Shown piece after piece: positions 46,664 through 55,791 of a stretch of DNA of 64,000 nucleotides. Source of the stretch: Chitinophaga sancti (GTDB lineage: Bacteria > Bacteroidota > Bacteroidia > Chitinophagales > Chitinophagaceae); contig NZ_CP139247.1 of the NCBI RefSeq assembly GCF_034087045.1, forward strand, positions 7,590,001-7,654,000, in the 5' to 3' direction. Positions within the stretch are counted from its first letter, which is position 1; the number at the start of each line of letters is the position of its first letter. The translations under genes were made by a program, and so were the position numbers. The notes below the pieces were generated by a model. The model saw only the letters and a program-made list of their open reading frames with translations, did no database searches and had not been told where the DNA came from.

Positions 46664-46798
46664 AATGAATCCTTTGGCAGACTGGATGTATTGATCAACA
46701 ATGCTGGACACAGCTTATGAGGAGCCATCGAGGATACAACAGAGGAAGCGATCCGCGCACAAAATGTATCCTTAAGTGTCTCTAAATTACGAGATTAA
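46664..46798 (+). pseudogene. SDR oxidoreductase fragment with internal stop
   Basis: One frame reads ESFGRLDVLINNAGHSL, a TGA stop, then GAIEDTTEEAIRAQNVS. This is the NNAG region of a classical SDR enzyme, closely resembling the 60299 gene. No Rossmann start or active site remains. Confidence 0.75.
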
Positions 46799-47369
46799 TA
46801 CATCCGGGCTGACATTGTCAATAGCCGCTTGATTTCCTTCCTGATTCTCCGAAAAAGATCATTCATATCCCGATCTTCATCTAAGATCAATGCCTCCCCA
46901 ATAACAATACAATATTTTGATCGCCACTGTCTTATTCCGGAGACTACCATTAGCCGATAACTTACAAATCAATCATTGATAAAATAGTATTAAATGTGGT
47001 TAAATTAGAATAACCACACCTGCCATAATATTCTTATCATTCTGTTTATTCCTTTATTGGCAAGCCATTTACAGGGAAAACCTATTAGCTTCAAACCAGA
47101 AGGTTAGATTATTAAGTTGATAAAAATTTGTGTATTTTCCCCAACTTATAGCCTTAATCAGGGCTGAACCAAATTACACTTTATTCTTCCCTCACATTTG
47201 GCTTATATGATGGCTGTCTGCTGTAAATATTTATCTTAGATTAATTTTCTTTTGATTTAATCATATTTGCTGATGTAAAATCAGGGTCTCAATTTGCTCA
47301 ATGTGTTAAATCTTTTTTGTGTTAAATCGAATAAATAGGGTTTCAACTAAAAAATTAAAATTAGATGAT
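46799..47369. other. AT-rich interval, no gene seen
   Basis: I see neither a coding frame with features nor a clear terminator. The part next to 47370 presumably holds the promoter of the GH97 gene; sequences resembling TTTG boxes are present but none is convincing. Confidence 0.4.
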
Positions 47370-49256
47370 ATGCGATACCTGAAACATGGTCTTTTAACTT
47401 TCCTAATGTGGGGAATATGCACAACTACTGTTAATGCTAACAAACAGGTAAATGAAATTCAGGTCAATAGTCCGAACAAACAAATTATCGTTAATGTATT
47501 TATTGAAAATGAAAGACTTTCCTACTCTATCCTATATGGGAATGTAAAAGTTATTAATACGTCTCCATTAGGCCTAACCGTTGATCATATAGATTTAGGC
47601 TATAAAACAACCATTCCTGGAAGACCTGAAGTAAGTTCGCTAAATGAAAGGTATTCAATTTTAGGGAATCACCCATTGGTCACTAATCATGCAAATGAAA
47701 CAAGTATTCCTTTGGAAGCGGCAGGTAAGAAATTCAATCTTATTATAAGAGTATATGACGATGGAGTAGCGATCCGTTATACTATTCCCATTGGAACCAC
47801 ATATATTGATAGTGAATCTACCGCATGGAATCTTCCTGAAAATGCTACAAACATAGCATGGTCAGGATTCAGTCAATCGTATGAAGAGTTGAGCCATGTA
47901 ACATCATTAAATAAGGTTCCGGAGAACCAGCCAATAATGGGGCCGCTTACTTTTGAAGTATCTGGAAAATATCTATCTATTTCGGAGGCTGACTGCGAAA
48001 ACTTTTCTGATATGTCATTCATGCGCAATGGGCATGTTTTAAAAGCTTATTTCCCTTTTGCAAAAGATGGATGGCAATTCAAACACCTGGCAGAAAATGG
48101 GCCTTCTGTTCCGGATGGTTCATATAAAGGGCAAAAAGTAACTCCATGGCGGACCACGATCATTTCCCCCAATTTAAATGGCCTTGTGAATTCGGATCTG
48201 CTGATGAATGTGTGCCCACCTCCTAAGAAAGGGCGTGACTTTTCCTGGGTAAAACCTGGCAGATGTTTATGGCAATGGTGGAGTATTGGTGCACCACAAT
48301 TGGAAGACCAAAAAAACTGGTATGATGCCGCTGCTAAGTTAAAATGGGAATACTACCTGGTAGACGATGGCTGGCGTGATTGGAGAAAAGATGGGAAAGA
48401 TCAGTGGACATTATTAAAAGAAGTGATCGACTATGGTAAAAGCGTGGGGGTACAATCAATAGTATGGGTAGATTCAAAAGAATGCAGGAATGCTATAGAA
48501 CGCCACAAATACCTGGAAAAGATAAAGGCTATAGGTGCCTCCGGGATAAAAATTGACTTTATCCCTGATGCAACAGCCGATATTATGCAGTGGTATGTAG
48601 GAACGATGGAGGATTGCGCCGAATTAAAATTACTCCTGAACTTTCATGGCAGTGTAAAACCTACCGGATTGAGGCGTACTTATCCAAATGATATCACAAG
48701 GGAGGCTGTACGTGGTAATGAATACCACATGTCAAGGTATGACCGGGTAATGCCTTTCCAGCAGGATGTTTGCCTACCCTTCACACGACTGATGGCAGGT
48801 GCGGCAGATGTTACGCCAGTCATGTTAAATCCCGCAGAATTGACCACCGCAAAATATACATGGGCACATGAATTTGCCCAGGCGATTGTTTATCTTTCGC
48901 CGGTAACGCATTTTTGTGACCAGTATAAATTCTATCTTGAAAGCCCCCTGTTTGACCTGTTCCAGACGCTCCCTACTACCTGGGATGAAACCAGGGTACT
49001 TCCATGTACCCAAATGGGTGAAGTCGTTGCTTTTGCACGTCGTAAAGGAGATACCTGGTGGATTGGAATAATGAATGGTACGACTGAAAGGGAAATAAAA
49101 ATACCGCTATCTTTTCTGTCTAAAAAAGCAAAAGCAACCCTTGTTTATGACACCCTAACGAATACAAGCGTTAACAGAGAAACAAAATTCTTATCTCCCA
49201 AGGATGTCTTAACTATTAAAATGGCACCTGGTGGAGGGTTTACAGCTAAAATGTAA
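47370..49256 (+). CDS. Glycoside hydrolase family 97 enzyme
   Basis: The ATG at 47370 gives signal peptide MRYLKHGLLTFLMWGICTTTVNA; the frame extends 51 bp upstream only through a GTG. The 628-residue protein has the GH97 layout: N-terminal beta-sandwich, a TIM barrel with WQWWSIGAPQLEDQKNWYDA, YYLVDDGWRDW, GIKIDFIPDA (Asp near residue 396, candidate nucleophile of the retaining subgroup), NFHGSVKPTGLRRTYPN, and TREAVRGNEY, then a C-terminal beta domain. GH97 enzymes are alpha-glucosidases or alpha-galactosidases. The Asp in this position suggests the retaining (alpha-galactosidase-like) type. It stands alone, with no SusCD next to it. Confidence 0.93.
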   Translation: MRYLKHGLLTFLMWGICTTTVNANKQVNEIQVNSPNKQIIVNVFIENERLSYSILYGNVKVINTSPLGLTVDHIDLGYKTTIPGRPEVSSLNERYSILGNHPLVTNHANETSIPLEAAGKKFNLIIRVYDDGVAIRYTIPIGTTYIDSESTAWNLPENATNIAWSGFSQSYEELSHVTSLNKVPENQPIMGPLTFEVSGKYLSISEADCENFSDMSFMRNGHVLKAYFPFAKDGWQFKHLAENGPSVPDGSYKGQKVTPWRTTIISPNLNGLVNSDLLMNVCPPPKKGRDFSWVKPGRCLWQWWSIGAPQLEDQKNWYDAAAKLKWEYYLVDDGWRDWRKDGKDQWTLLKEVIDYGKSVGVQSIVWVDSKECRNAIERHKYLEKIKAIGASGIKIDFIPDATADIMQWYVGTMEDCAELKLLLNFHGSVKPTGLRRTYPNDITREAVRGNEYHMSRYDRVMPFQQDVCLPFTRLMAGAADVTPVMLNPAELTTAKYTWAHEFAQAIVYLSPVTHFCDQYKFYLESPLFDLFQTLPTTWDETRVLPCTQMGEVVAFARRKGDTWWIGIMNGTTEREIKIPLSFLSKKAKATLVYDTLTNTSVNRETKFLSPKDVLTIKMAPGGGFTAKM

Positions 49257-49310
49257 GTGCTCTTACGGGAAATAGCTTTGCTGATATTACAGGGTATACG
49301 ATAATAAAAA

Positions 49311-49351
49311 GCAATAAAGCCTTCAGATGGAAAATCTGAAGGCTTTATTGC
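49311..49351. terminator. Perfect 18-bp terminator hairpin
   Basis: GCAATAAAGCCTTCAGAT (49311-49328) and its exact complement (49334-49351) enclose GGAAA. It is strong and symmetric, so it may work in both directions after the GH97 gene. Confidence 0.9.
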
Positions 49352-49459
49352 TTTCCCATTCATGCCAGCGCATCCTCATTATAATCTCTCTCAATGGCCA
49401 AAGAACTCCGCAAACAAACATTTGCAAGCCCACAATAAAAAGTAATATATATTTACACC

Positions 49460-50275
49460 ATGCAGTATCAAACCTATTTAGCTGGTATCGACCTGGATCC
49501 TATGATACAATGTTATTGGACCCTGGAAGGTCCTGCAGGTAGCATTCCACAAAAACAGACCATCATACCTGATGGCTGTATGGAAATGATTTTTCATTAC
49601 GGGGATCTGTATGAGCAATACCTGGAAGATGGCAGCATTATTTTACAACCCCGGTGCTTTGTAATCGGGCAATTAACCCGTCCACTTGAAATAGTGGCAA
49701 CTGGCAAAACAGGCATTTTTTCAGTTCGTTTCCATCCGGATGGTTTTTCCCCATTTACACAATTGCCTTTATCCGAAATGGAAAACACAGCTATCCCACT
49801 TGAAAGACTTTTCGGTAATGATGGGAAAAGTTTAGAAGTGGCAATCCTTACCGCTCCTACTGTATCAGATAGAATCAAAGAGGTAGAACAATTTCTCACC
49901 AATAGGCTTGCAACTGCTGAAACGATCGACCACATCACCAGGTCCCTGATAGAGGCGATCCTGCATTCCAATGGACAATTATCTGTAACAGCACTATCCA
50001 GAAAAAGTCAGATCAATAGCAGACGGCTTGAGCGCAGGTTCTTATCAGACGTAGGCATGAGCCCCAAACAATTATCCAGGGTAATAAGACTAAATAATAT
50101 ATTTAAAAAACTCATTAGCGGAAAAGAGCCCTCTCTTACAGCCTTAGCCTATGAAGGAAATTATTTTGACCAGTCACATTTTATAAAAGAGTTTAAGCAA
50201 CTGACGGGCTATACCCCGAAGCAGTATTACAACGATAACCTTAAAATGTCGGCGTTGTTATATGGCAGAAAATGA
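49460..50275 (+). CDS. AraC-family regulator with DUF6597-like domain
   Basis: The 271-residue protein has a sensor domain beginning LAGIDLDPMIQCYWTLEGPA and IPDGCMEMIFHYGD, and an AraC domain LSRKSQINSRRLERRFLSDV, with DQSHFIKEFKQLTGYTPKQYY. The DUF6265 gene lies 63 bp downstream on the same strand and is its likely target. Confidence 0.92.
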   Translation: MQYQTYLAGIDLDPMIQCYWTLEGPAGSIPQKQTIIPDGCMEMIFHYGDLYEQYLEDGSIILQPRCFVIGQLTRPLEIVATGKTGIFSVRFHPDGFSPFTQLPLSEMENTAIPLERLFGNDGKSLEVAILTAPTVSDRIKEVEQFLTNRLATAETIDHITRSLIEAILHSNGQLSVTALSRKSQINSRRLERRFLSDVGMSPKQLSRVIRLNNIFKKLISGKEPSLTALAYEGNYFDQSHFIKEFKQLTGYTPKQYYNDNLKMSALLYGRK

Positions 50276-50338
50276 CTTGTCGCTTTTTTACAATTTCCAC
50301 ACTGGCTTTTTTCGCACTTTCGTATAAAATTGAAGTCT

Positions 50339-50776
50339 ATGTTAAGATTATTAATCGCCCTATGTTTTATCGGGCCCATTAACAAAGCCGCCTGGTTGAT
50401 AGGTACCTGGGAACGTGAGACATCCAAAGGAACTATTTACGAAAGCTGGAAAAGGGAATCATCGAATGAGCTAAGCGGCAAAAGCTATATGCTGAAGGGA
50501 AAAGATACATTGATATTTGAAACCATCCGATTAACAGCAGAACAACATCAATTGTATTATATCCCTACTGTAAAAAATCAAAACAATGGACAGCCGGTGC
50601 GTTTTGCATTAACAAAAATATCAGATAAACAGCTCGTATTTGAAAATTCTGAACATGATTTTCCACAAATTATCACTTATAGAAAATTGGATGCAGATAG
50701 CCTGATAGCTGAAATTTCAGGGATGGTAGACGGACGGCTTCGCAAAGAGATCTTCCCAATGAGAAAAGTGCATTAA
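50339..50776 (+). CDS. DUF6265-family exported protein
   Basis: The ATG at 50339 is preferred to the TTG at 50330. A weak signal (MLRLLIALCFIGPINKAA) precedes a lipocalin-like beta barrel: WLIGTWERETSKGTIYESW, SGKSYMLKGKDTLIFETI and FENSEHDFPQIITYRKL are DUF6265 marks. Function unknown; probably a small periplasmic ligand binder. From 50777 to 50915 nothing is seen. Confidence 0.85.
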   Translation: MLRLLIALCFIGPINKAAWLIGTWERETSKGTIYESWKRESSNELSGKSYMLKGKDTLIFETIRLTAEQHQLYYIPTVKNQNNGQPVRFALTKISDKQLVFENSEHDFPQIITYRKLDADSLIAEISGMVDGRLRKEIFPMRKVH

Positions 50777-50915
50777 GATCTGCTATAATGCCCGTGTTTT
50801 TGGTTTGATAGCAGTGCCTATCAAATAGCCACTATCACCACCGTTGTAAAAGGGTCATCAGTATCTACTTCTTCCTCCGAATATTGTTTGTAATCATTGT
50901 GGTGTGAAATTTACC

Positions 50916-53900
50916 TCAAAGGCAATTTAGATAAATGGTAAATTTACTTCCTTTACCAACCGTGCTTTCAACTTTCAATTCTCCCCCCGATGCATTTATA
51001 ATTTTCCTTGCCAGATATAAACCTACTCCATGTCCTTCCACATGCTGGTTTAGCCTACCATAAATAGTGAATATCTTCCTCAGTCCATCCTTAGTAATAC
51101 CTATTCCATTATCTTCTACACTGATGACAATATATTTCCCTTCCCGCCTGGTATGAATGTGAATCTTCGGGTCGTCATGCCCTGCAAATTTCATAGCATT
51201 AGAAATGAGATTATACAATATACTCCTCAGGTTCCTGTGAGAAAAGGATATCTCTTTTACATCAAGTTGGGTTATTATGGCAGCATGCGTATCTTTTATC
51301 TTTTTTTCAAGGCTCCATTCAATATTACTGATCACGTCTCCAATATCAACCCGCTCCACATCCGTCAAATCGTTTTCCATTTTGGCTATCGTGCTAATAT
51401 TCTTTATCAATAAACTAAACTTCTTAATGGAGGAATTGATAATTTGTATAAAATCCATCAATTCTGAATTCTCATTATCCACCAGGTTCATCAATGCTAT
51501 ACTTGATTCTATATTATTCAGGGGATCTAACAAATCATGTGATGCCATATGAATAAAATGGTCCAGATCTGCATTTATACGTAGCAAACTTTCATTTTTT
51601 TCATCCAATTCAATTTTCGCATTTTTCAGCGCGGTAATATCATTAAATGAAATAACTGCACCATTACGCCTGTTTTCTACCTGTTGTATATAAGGTACCA
51701 GCATCATTTGGTACCAATGACCGTCGTTGGTTTCAATTTCCCGGGTCACTTCCAGTCCATCTATCAGTACATTCTTTACATCATCTATGATAGTGCTCAG
51801 TTTAATATTAGTGGAGATGTGGCTGATTGGTCTTCCGATATCAGCCTCCTGCAGATTGATCAGTTTAACAGCAGCAGGCGAAAACTTCATTAACTCAAGT
51901 TGTTCATTCAAAAATATCTGCCCATTGATATTACTTCTGAAATAGTTGTTCAAATCATCATTAATTTCAAGCAACTGTTTATTCTTCAATTGGTAGTCGG
52001 CATTTATGGTATGCAGCTCTTCATTGACGGATTGCATTTCTTCATTCGTACTTTGCATTTCTTCATTCGATGAAATGAGTTCTTCGTTGAAGGATTGCAT
52101 ATTTTCATTGTACGCATCAATTCTTTCATAGGCTGCTGAAAGTTTTTCCCTGACCTCTTTCAATTCATGCTCGAGGTTTGATACGTATTTTACATTGTAA
52201 GCCTGTTCATTGAACACCTGGTAATCCTTATTAACGTCATATGTGTTTGCATCTTCTTTGAAGATGACTAAATAAGATAGAGGATTTCCCTTTTTTGCCT
52301 GCAATGGGCAAATGGTGAGGCTAACGTAAATATTTTCACCATTGACATCGACAGGAATACCTTTAACCCCAATTTTCTTATTTGTAATAGATACCTGACT
52401 TATTAATGTATTAAATGCAAGTTCCAGTTGTTCTGGCAGCAACTGCATCAGGTTTGAATTAAAGTTTTGTTGCAGCAGGTATTTGGTAGTATTACCAAAT
52501 GATTTGACTACCTGGTAGTTGTCGTCTATGCATACCGCCAGGTAATCCAATTCATTCGCCAGCATATCATTTATAGTTTCTGCTACATCATATCCTCTGT
52601 TCCTGCCGGCATTTTCACGAATAGGTTCGATTGTAGCCGATCCTAGCGATTCTGGTATTGAAAATGAATCGAAATTAATGATCCGTTTTTCACTGATGTT
52701 TTTATATAATCTCCACTTTTTACTGATCACTTCCAGGTGGCTAATAATGGGATTGGGAGTTTCACTCGAACCTAAAAACAGGTAGCCATTGAATTTAATC
52801 CCGAAGAGCAGCATTGAAAATACCTTCTTCTGCAAAAAGGGAGTCATGTAGATCAGCAGGTTCCGACAACTGATGAAGTGCATGTTGCAGTAAGGAGGAT
52901 TTTTCACCAGATCGTGCTGTGCAAATATCACCATTTGGCGTATCAGAGGATTTATCCTGTAGCTTTCATTTTCTTTTAGAAAATACTTCTGCAATCTTTC
53001 AGGGGAGATATCCTTTACACTACTCCAATGATAAAGCCCCTTGCCCGCATGTAATAAAGCAGCACTATCAAGATCTGTGGCAAAAAGTTTTACAGGGATA
53101 TCTTTGTAGGGACCGGTCAACTGCTCTTTGATCAGTATCGCCATTGAATAAACCTCTTCACCTGTAGCACAACCAGCAATCCACATTTTAAGTTCCTCGC
53201 CGGGATTAAGCCTTGAAAGCAAATCTGGCAGAATATTTTTTTCAATTATTTCAAAGGCTTCCGCATCTCTGAAAAAAGATGTAACGCTGATAAGAAAATC
53301 TTTTGCCAGGGTCACTACCTCAGCAGGGCTTGTACGCAAAAATTCATAATAATCCTCCAGTGTAATAAAATTAGCGTATGCAGCTCTTCTCTTGGTGCGG
53401 CGAAGGAGGGTAGATAGTTTGTAATCTGAAAAATCAAGCGGCAATTGATTCTTTATATAATCTATAATTGTCACAATGGTATTTTCATTTTCCTGAATGC
53501 CTACTTCCAGTTCCCGCTGGTGCAATACGTAATCTTCGATCACTTCGGGCATAGCAGGAGGTTCTAATACAAAATCAACCATTCCGGTGGCGATTGCATT
53601 TGAAGGCATGCCGGGAAATCTGGACGTTAATGGTTCTCTGGCAATCACCAGGCCACCAGCCCGCTTTATTGCGATAATGCCATCTGTACCATCTGCACCT
53701 AATCCTGAGAGTACAACGGCAACCGCTCTTTTGCCATGACTGGCAGCAAGAGAATTAAAGAAAATATTGATTGTGAGATGAGGCGGCTTTTCATTTTCCT
53801 TGCCCGTTAAGTATAACCGGGTATTCCAAATGGTCATGAACTTATCATTGGGAATCAGGTAAACATGATTGGCCTGGATGTCCATCCCGTTTTCAGCTTC

Positions 53901-54089
53901 CTGCACCAACAATTTGCTATGCCTGACAAGTAACTCCACCATCCTGCTCTTAAAATCCGTTGAAAGGTGTTGGACAATTATATACGCAACACCGTCCAAT
54001 GGAGTATTATCAAAGATTGTGTTAATCTCCTCTATACCACCGGCAGAAGCACCAATGGCAATAATATGATGGGGTTCTATTGTAACCAT
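50916..54089 (-). CDS. CheB-CheR-PAS-histidine kinase hybrid
   Basis: The 1057-residue protein joins several signalling modules. Residues ~1-190 are a CheB methylesterase (IGASAGG with Ser15, QHLS with His41, VLSGLGADGTDG with Asp). Residues ~210-480 are a CheR methyltransferase (LKMWIAGCATGEEVYSMAIL). A PAS domain, a long coiled coil (NEEMQSTNEEMQSVNEELHT), a second PAS and a HisKA/HATPase kinase follow (phospho-His in HMASHDLLDPLNN, then NLISNAMKFAG, VEDNGIGITKDG, HGVGLYLARKI). The family couples chemotaxis-type modification enzymes to a kinase. No receiver protein or methyl-accepting protein gene lies nearby, so its partners are elsewhere. Confidence 0.94.
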   Translation of the reverse strand: MVTIEPHHIIAIGASAGGIEEINTIFDNTPLDGVAYIIVQHLSTDFKSRMVELLVRHSKLLVQEAENGMDIQANHVYLIPNDKFMTIWNTRLYLTGKENEKPPHLTINIFFNSLAASHGKRAVAVVLSGLGADGTDGIIAIKRAGGLVIAREPLTSRFPGMPSNAIATGMVDFVLEPPAMPEVIEDYVLHQRELEVGIQENENTIVTIIDYIKNQLPLDFSDYKLSTLLRRTKRRAAYANFITLEDYYEFLRTSPAEVVTLAKDFLISVTSFFRDAEAFEIIEKNILPDLLSRLNPGEELKMWIAGCATGEEVYSMAILIKEQLTGPYKDIPVKLFATDLDSAALLHAGKGLYHWSSVKDISPERLQKYFLKENESYRINPLIRQMVIFAQHDLVKNPPYCNMHFISCRNLLIYMTPFLQKKVFSMLLFGIKFNGYLFLGSSETPNPIISHLEVISKKWRLYKNISEKRIINFDSFSIPESLGSATIEPIRENAGRNRGYDVAETINDMLANELDYLAVCIDDNYQVVKSFGNTTKYLLQQNFNSNLMQLLPEQLELAFNTLISQVSITNKKIGVKGIPVDVNGENIYVSLTICPLQAKKGNPLSYLVIFKEDANTYDVNKDYQVFNEQAYNVKYVSNLEHELKEVREKLSAAYERIDAYNENMQSFNEELISSNEEMQSTNEEMQSVNEELHTINADYQLKNKQLLEINDDLNNYFRSNINGQIFLNEQLELMKFSPAAVKLINLQEADIGRPISHISTNIKLSTIIDDVKNVLIDGLEVTREIETNDGHWYQMMLVPYIQQVENRRNGAVISFNDITALKNAKIELDEKNESLLRINADLDHFIHMASHDLLDPLNNIESSIALMNLVDNENSELMDFIQIINSSIKKFSLLIKNISTIAKMENDLTDVERVDIGDVISNIEWSLEKKIKDTHAAIITQLDVKEISFSHRNLRSILYNLISNAMKFAGHDDPKIHIHTRREGKYIVISVEDNGIGITKDGLRKIFTIYGRLNQHVEGHGVGLYLARKIINASGGELKVESTVGKGSKFTIYLNCL

Positions 54090-54332
54090 TGAAATATCTT
54101 TTAACGTGTAACCAGATGTAATGGAGATTTAGAAAGCTGAGCGGTTGTAACCTAAGGTAGGATTATATTCCGAAAAGCTATTCCGCAAGTAAAATTCCAC
54201 GGGCATAAGCTGTTGTTGCTACTTCTAATGTCTTAAAAAGTAAATATCATTACTGCAAAAAAAAGCCGACCTTTAGAGAGATTGTCAACCCTAGGGTTCC
54301 TCCTCTTTCAATATCTTATTCAAATTTATCAT

Positions 54333-55451
54333 ATGAGCGTCACAAAGATAAATATAGTCCGGTTCGCATCAAAAGGAAACAGCAGTTTTATTGATACGGT
54401 AACAGCTAAAGTGCAGGATTATTTTCAAAGTACAAAGACCTCTCCATATGCCAATGGCGGTATGTGGAGAAAGACAATAATCATGATATTGTGTTATACT
54501 ATTCCCTATTTATTGATAATCAGTAGTGTTGGAGCTAATAGTCTGTTGCTGTTCTGGGCATTCTGGTTACTGATGGGTTTTGGTATAGTGGGAATTGGGA
54601 CTTCTGTTATGCACGATGCGAATCACGGTGCATATTCTCCTAATAAGAAAGTTAATGCTTTTTTGGGACATATGCTCGAAGTAATTGGTGGATATAGCGT
54701 CAATTGGAAGATCCAGCATAATTTACTGCATCATACTTATACAAATATAGAAGGGCTTGATGAGGATATTGATAGTATTGTACTTTTACGTCTCTCTCCC
54801 AGACAGCAGTGGTATTGGTTTCATCGTTACCAACACCTGTATGCCTGGTTCTTTTATATGCTAATGACCTTGTATTGGATGACGGCAAAAGACTATCTGC
54901 AGGTAATTCGTTATAAAAAGCGGGATCTGCTTGTCAAACAAAAAATATCTTTAAGGAGGGCTATTTTTCATATTACCTGGTACAAAATGTTTTATTACAG
55001 CTATGTATTAGTGTTACCAATTCTATTCTCTGGTCAGGCATGGTATTTTGTGCTGGCGGGGTTTGTAATTATGCATTTTACGGCTGGTTTTATGCTGGCA
55101 TGTATTTTTCAGCCAGCTCATGTTATGCCAGATTCTACGTTTCCGGAACCGATTGTTGAAGGTAGCAAACGACATATTAAAGATACCTGGGCCGTTCACG
55201 AACTCGCTAGTTCCACGAATTTTGCACCACGCAGCAGGGTGTTGTCCTGGTTTATAGGAGGTCTCAATTTTCAGATTGAACACCATTTGTTTTCGAATAT
55301 ATGTCATGTTCATTACCGGAAACTGGCACCTATTGTAAAACAGACGGCGGAGGAATTTGGATTACCTTATCACGTAAAGCGGACTTTCCTGATAGCGTTG
55401 ATTGAGCATGGAAGGATGTTGAAAATACTGGGCAAAAATCAGTTAGCCTAA
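54333..55451 (+). CDS. Membrane fatty acid (acyl-CoA/acyl-lipid) desaturase
   Basis: The ATG at 54333 is chosen; the frame upstream begins only with TTG. The 372-residue protein has the three di-iron histidine boxes HDANHG, HNLLHH and QIEHH (in FQIEHHLFSNICHVHY), and four membrane helices (MILCYTIPYLLIIS, LLLFWAFWLLMGFGIVGIG, and others). The QIEHH box and length match front-end or delta-type desaturases that introduce a double bond in membrane lipids, using oxygen and an electron donor. It stands alone with its own terminator. Confidence 0.93.
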   Translation: MSVTKINIVRFASKGNSSFIDTVTAKVQDYFQSTKTSPYANGGMWRKTIIMILCYTIPYLLIISSVGANSLLLFWAFWLLMGFGIVGIGTSVMHDANHGAYSPNKKVNAFLGHMLEVIGGYSVNWKIQHNLLHHTYTNIEGLDEDIDSIVLLRLSPRQQWYWFHRYQHLYAWFFYMLMTLYWMTAKDYLQVIRYKKRDLLVKQKISLRRAIFHITWYKMFYYSYVLVLPILFSGQAWYFVLAGFVIMHFTAGFMLACIFQPAHVMPDSTFPEPIVEGSKRHIKDTWAVHELASSTNFAPRSRVLSWFIGGLNFQIEHHLFSNICHVHYRKLAPIVKQTAEEFGLPYHVKRTFLIALIEHGRMLKILGKNQLA

Positions 55452-55488
55452 CATCGTTTCAGCGTGTTCTCTAACACATTTAAGATAT

Positions 55489-55521
55489 AAGCCTTCAGGT
55501 CGAAAGATCGGGGGCTTTTTT
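55489..55521 (+). terminator. Intrinsic terminator after the desaturase gene
   Basis: Arms AAGCCTTCAGGTC and GATCGGGGGCTT pair with an internal mismatch around GAAA, then TTTTTT. It resembles the hairpin at 12671-12704. Confidence 0.85.
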
Positions 55522-55529
55522 GTTTAAGA

Positions 55530-55731
55530 TTATGCTGGTTGATAGAAACGTTTTTTTAACCACATCGCTACCCGTACCAATATAATCAAAGCAGGAACTT
55601 CTACCAATGGCCCAATTACACCTGCAAATGCCTGTCCTGAATTAATCCCAAACACTCCAATGGATACTGCTATCGCCAGTTCAAAATTATTGCCCGATGC
55701 GGTGAACGCAATGGCAAATGGCGGGCCTCGT
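55530..55731 (-). pseudogene. C-terminal fragment of an ACR3-type arsenite efflux pump
   Basis: About 66 codons without start read [40 protein letters not shown] and [17 protein letters not shown], the last two membrane helices and the conserved end of ACR3 proteins. The remaining eight helices are missing. No other arsenic gene is near. Confidence 0.8.
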
Positions 55732-55752
55732 ACCAGTCAATGATATAATATC

Positions 55753-55760
55753 TATCTTTG
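55753..55760 (+). promoter_or_regulatory. Candidate -7 promoter box
   Basis: TATCTTTG fits the TAnnTTTG consensus and lies 31 bp before the monooxygenase start codon. No clear -33 TTG is seen at the expected distance. Confidence 0.45.
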
Positions 55761-55791
55761 TAACGGCTATTTTACAATCGAATAGAGACGT

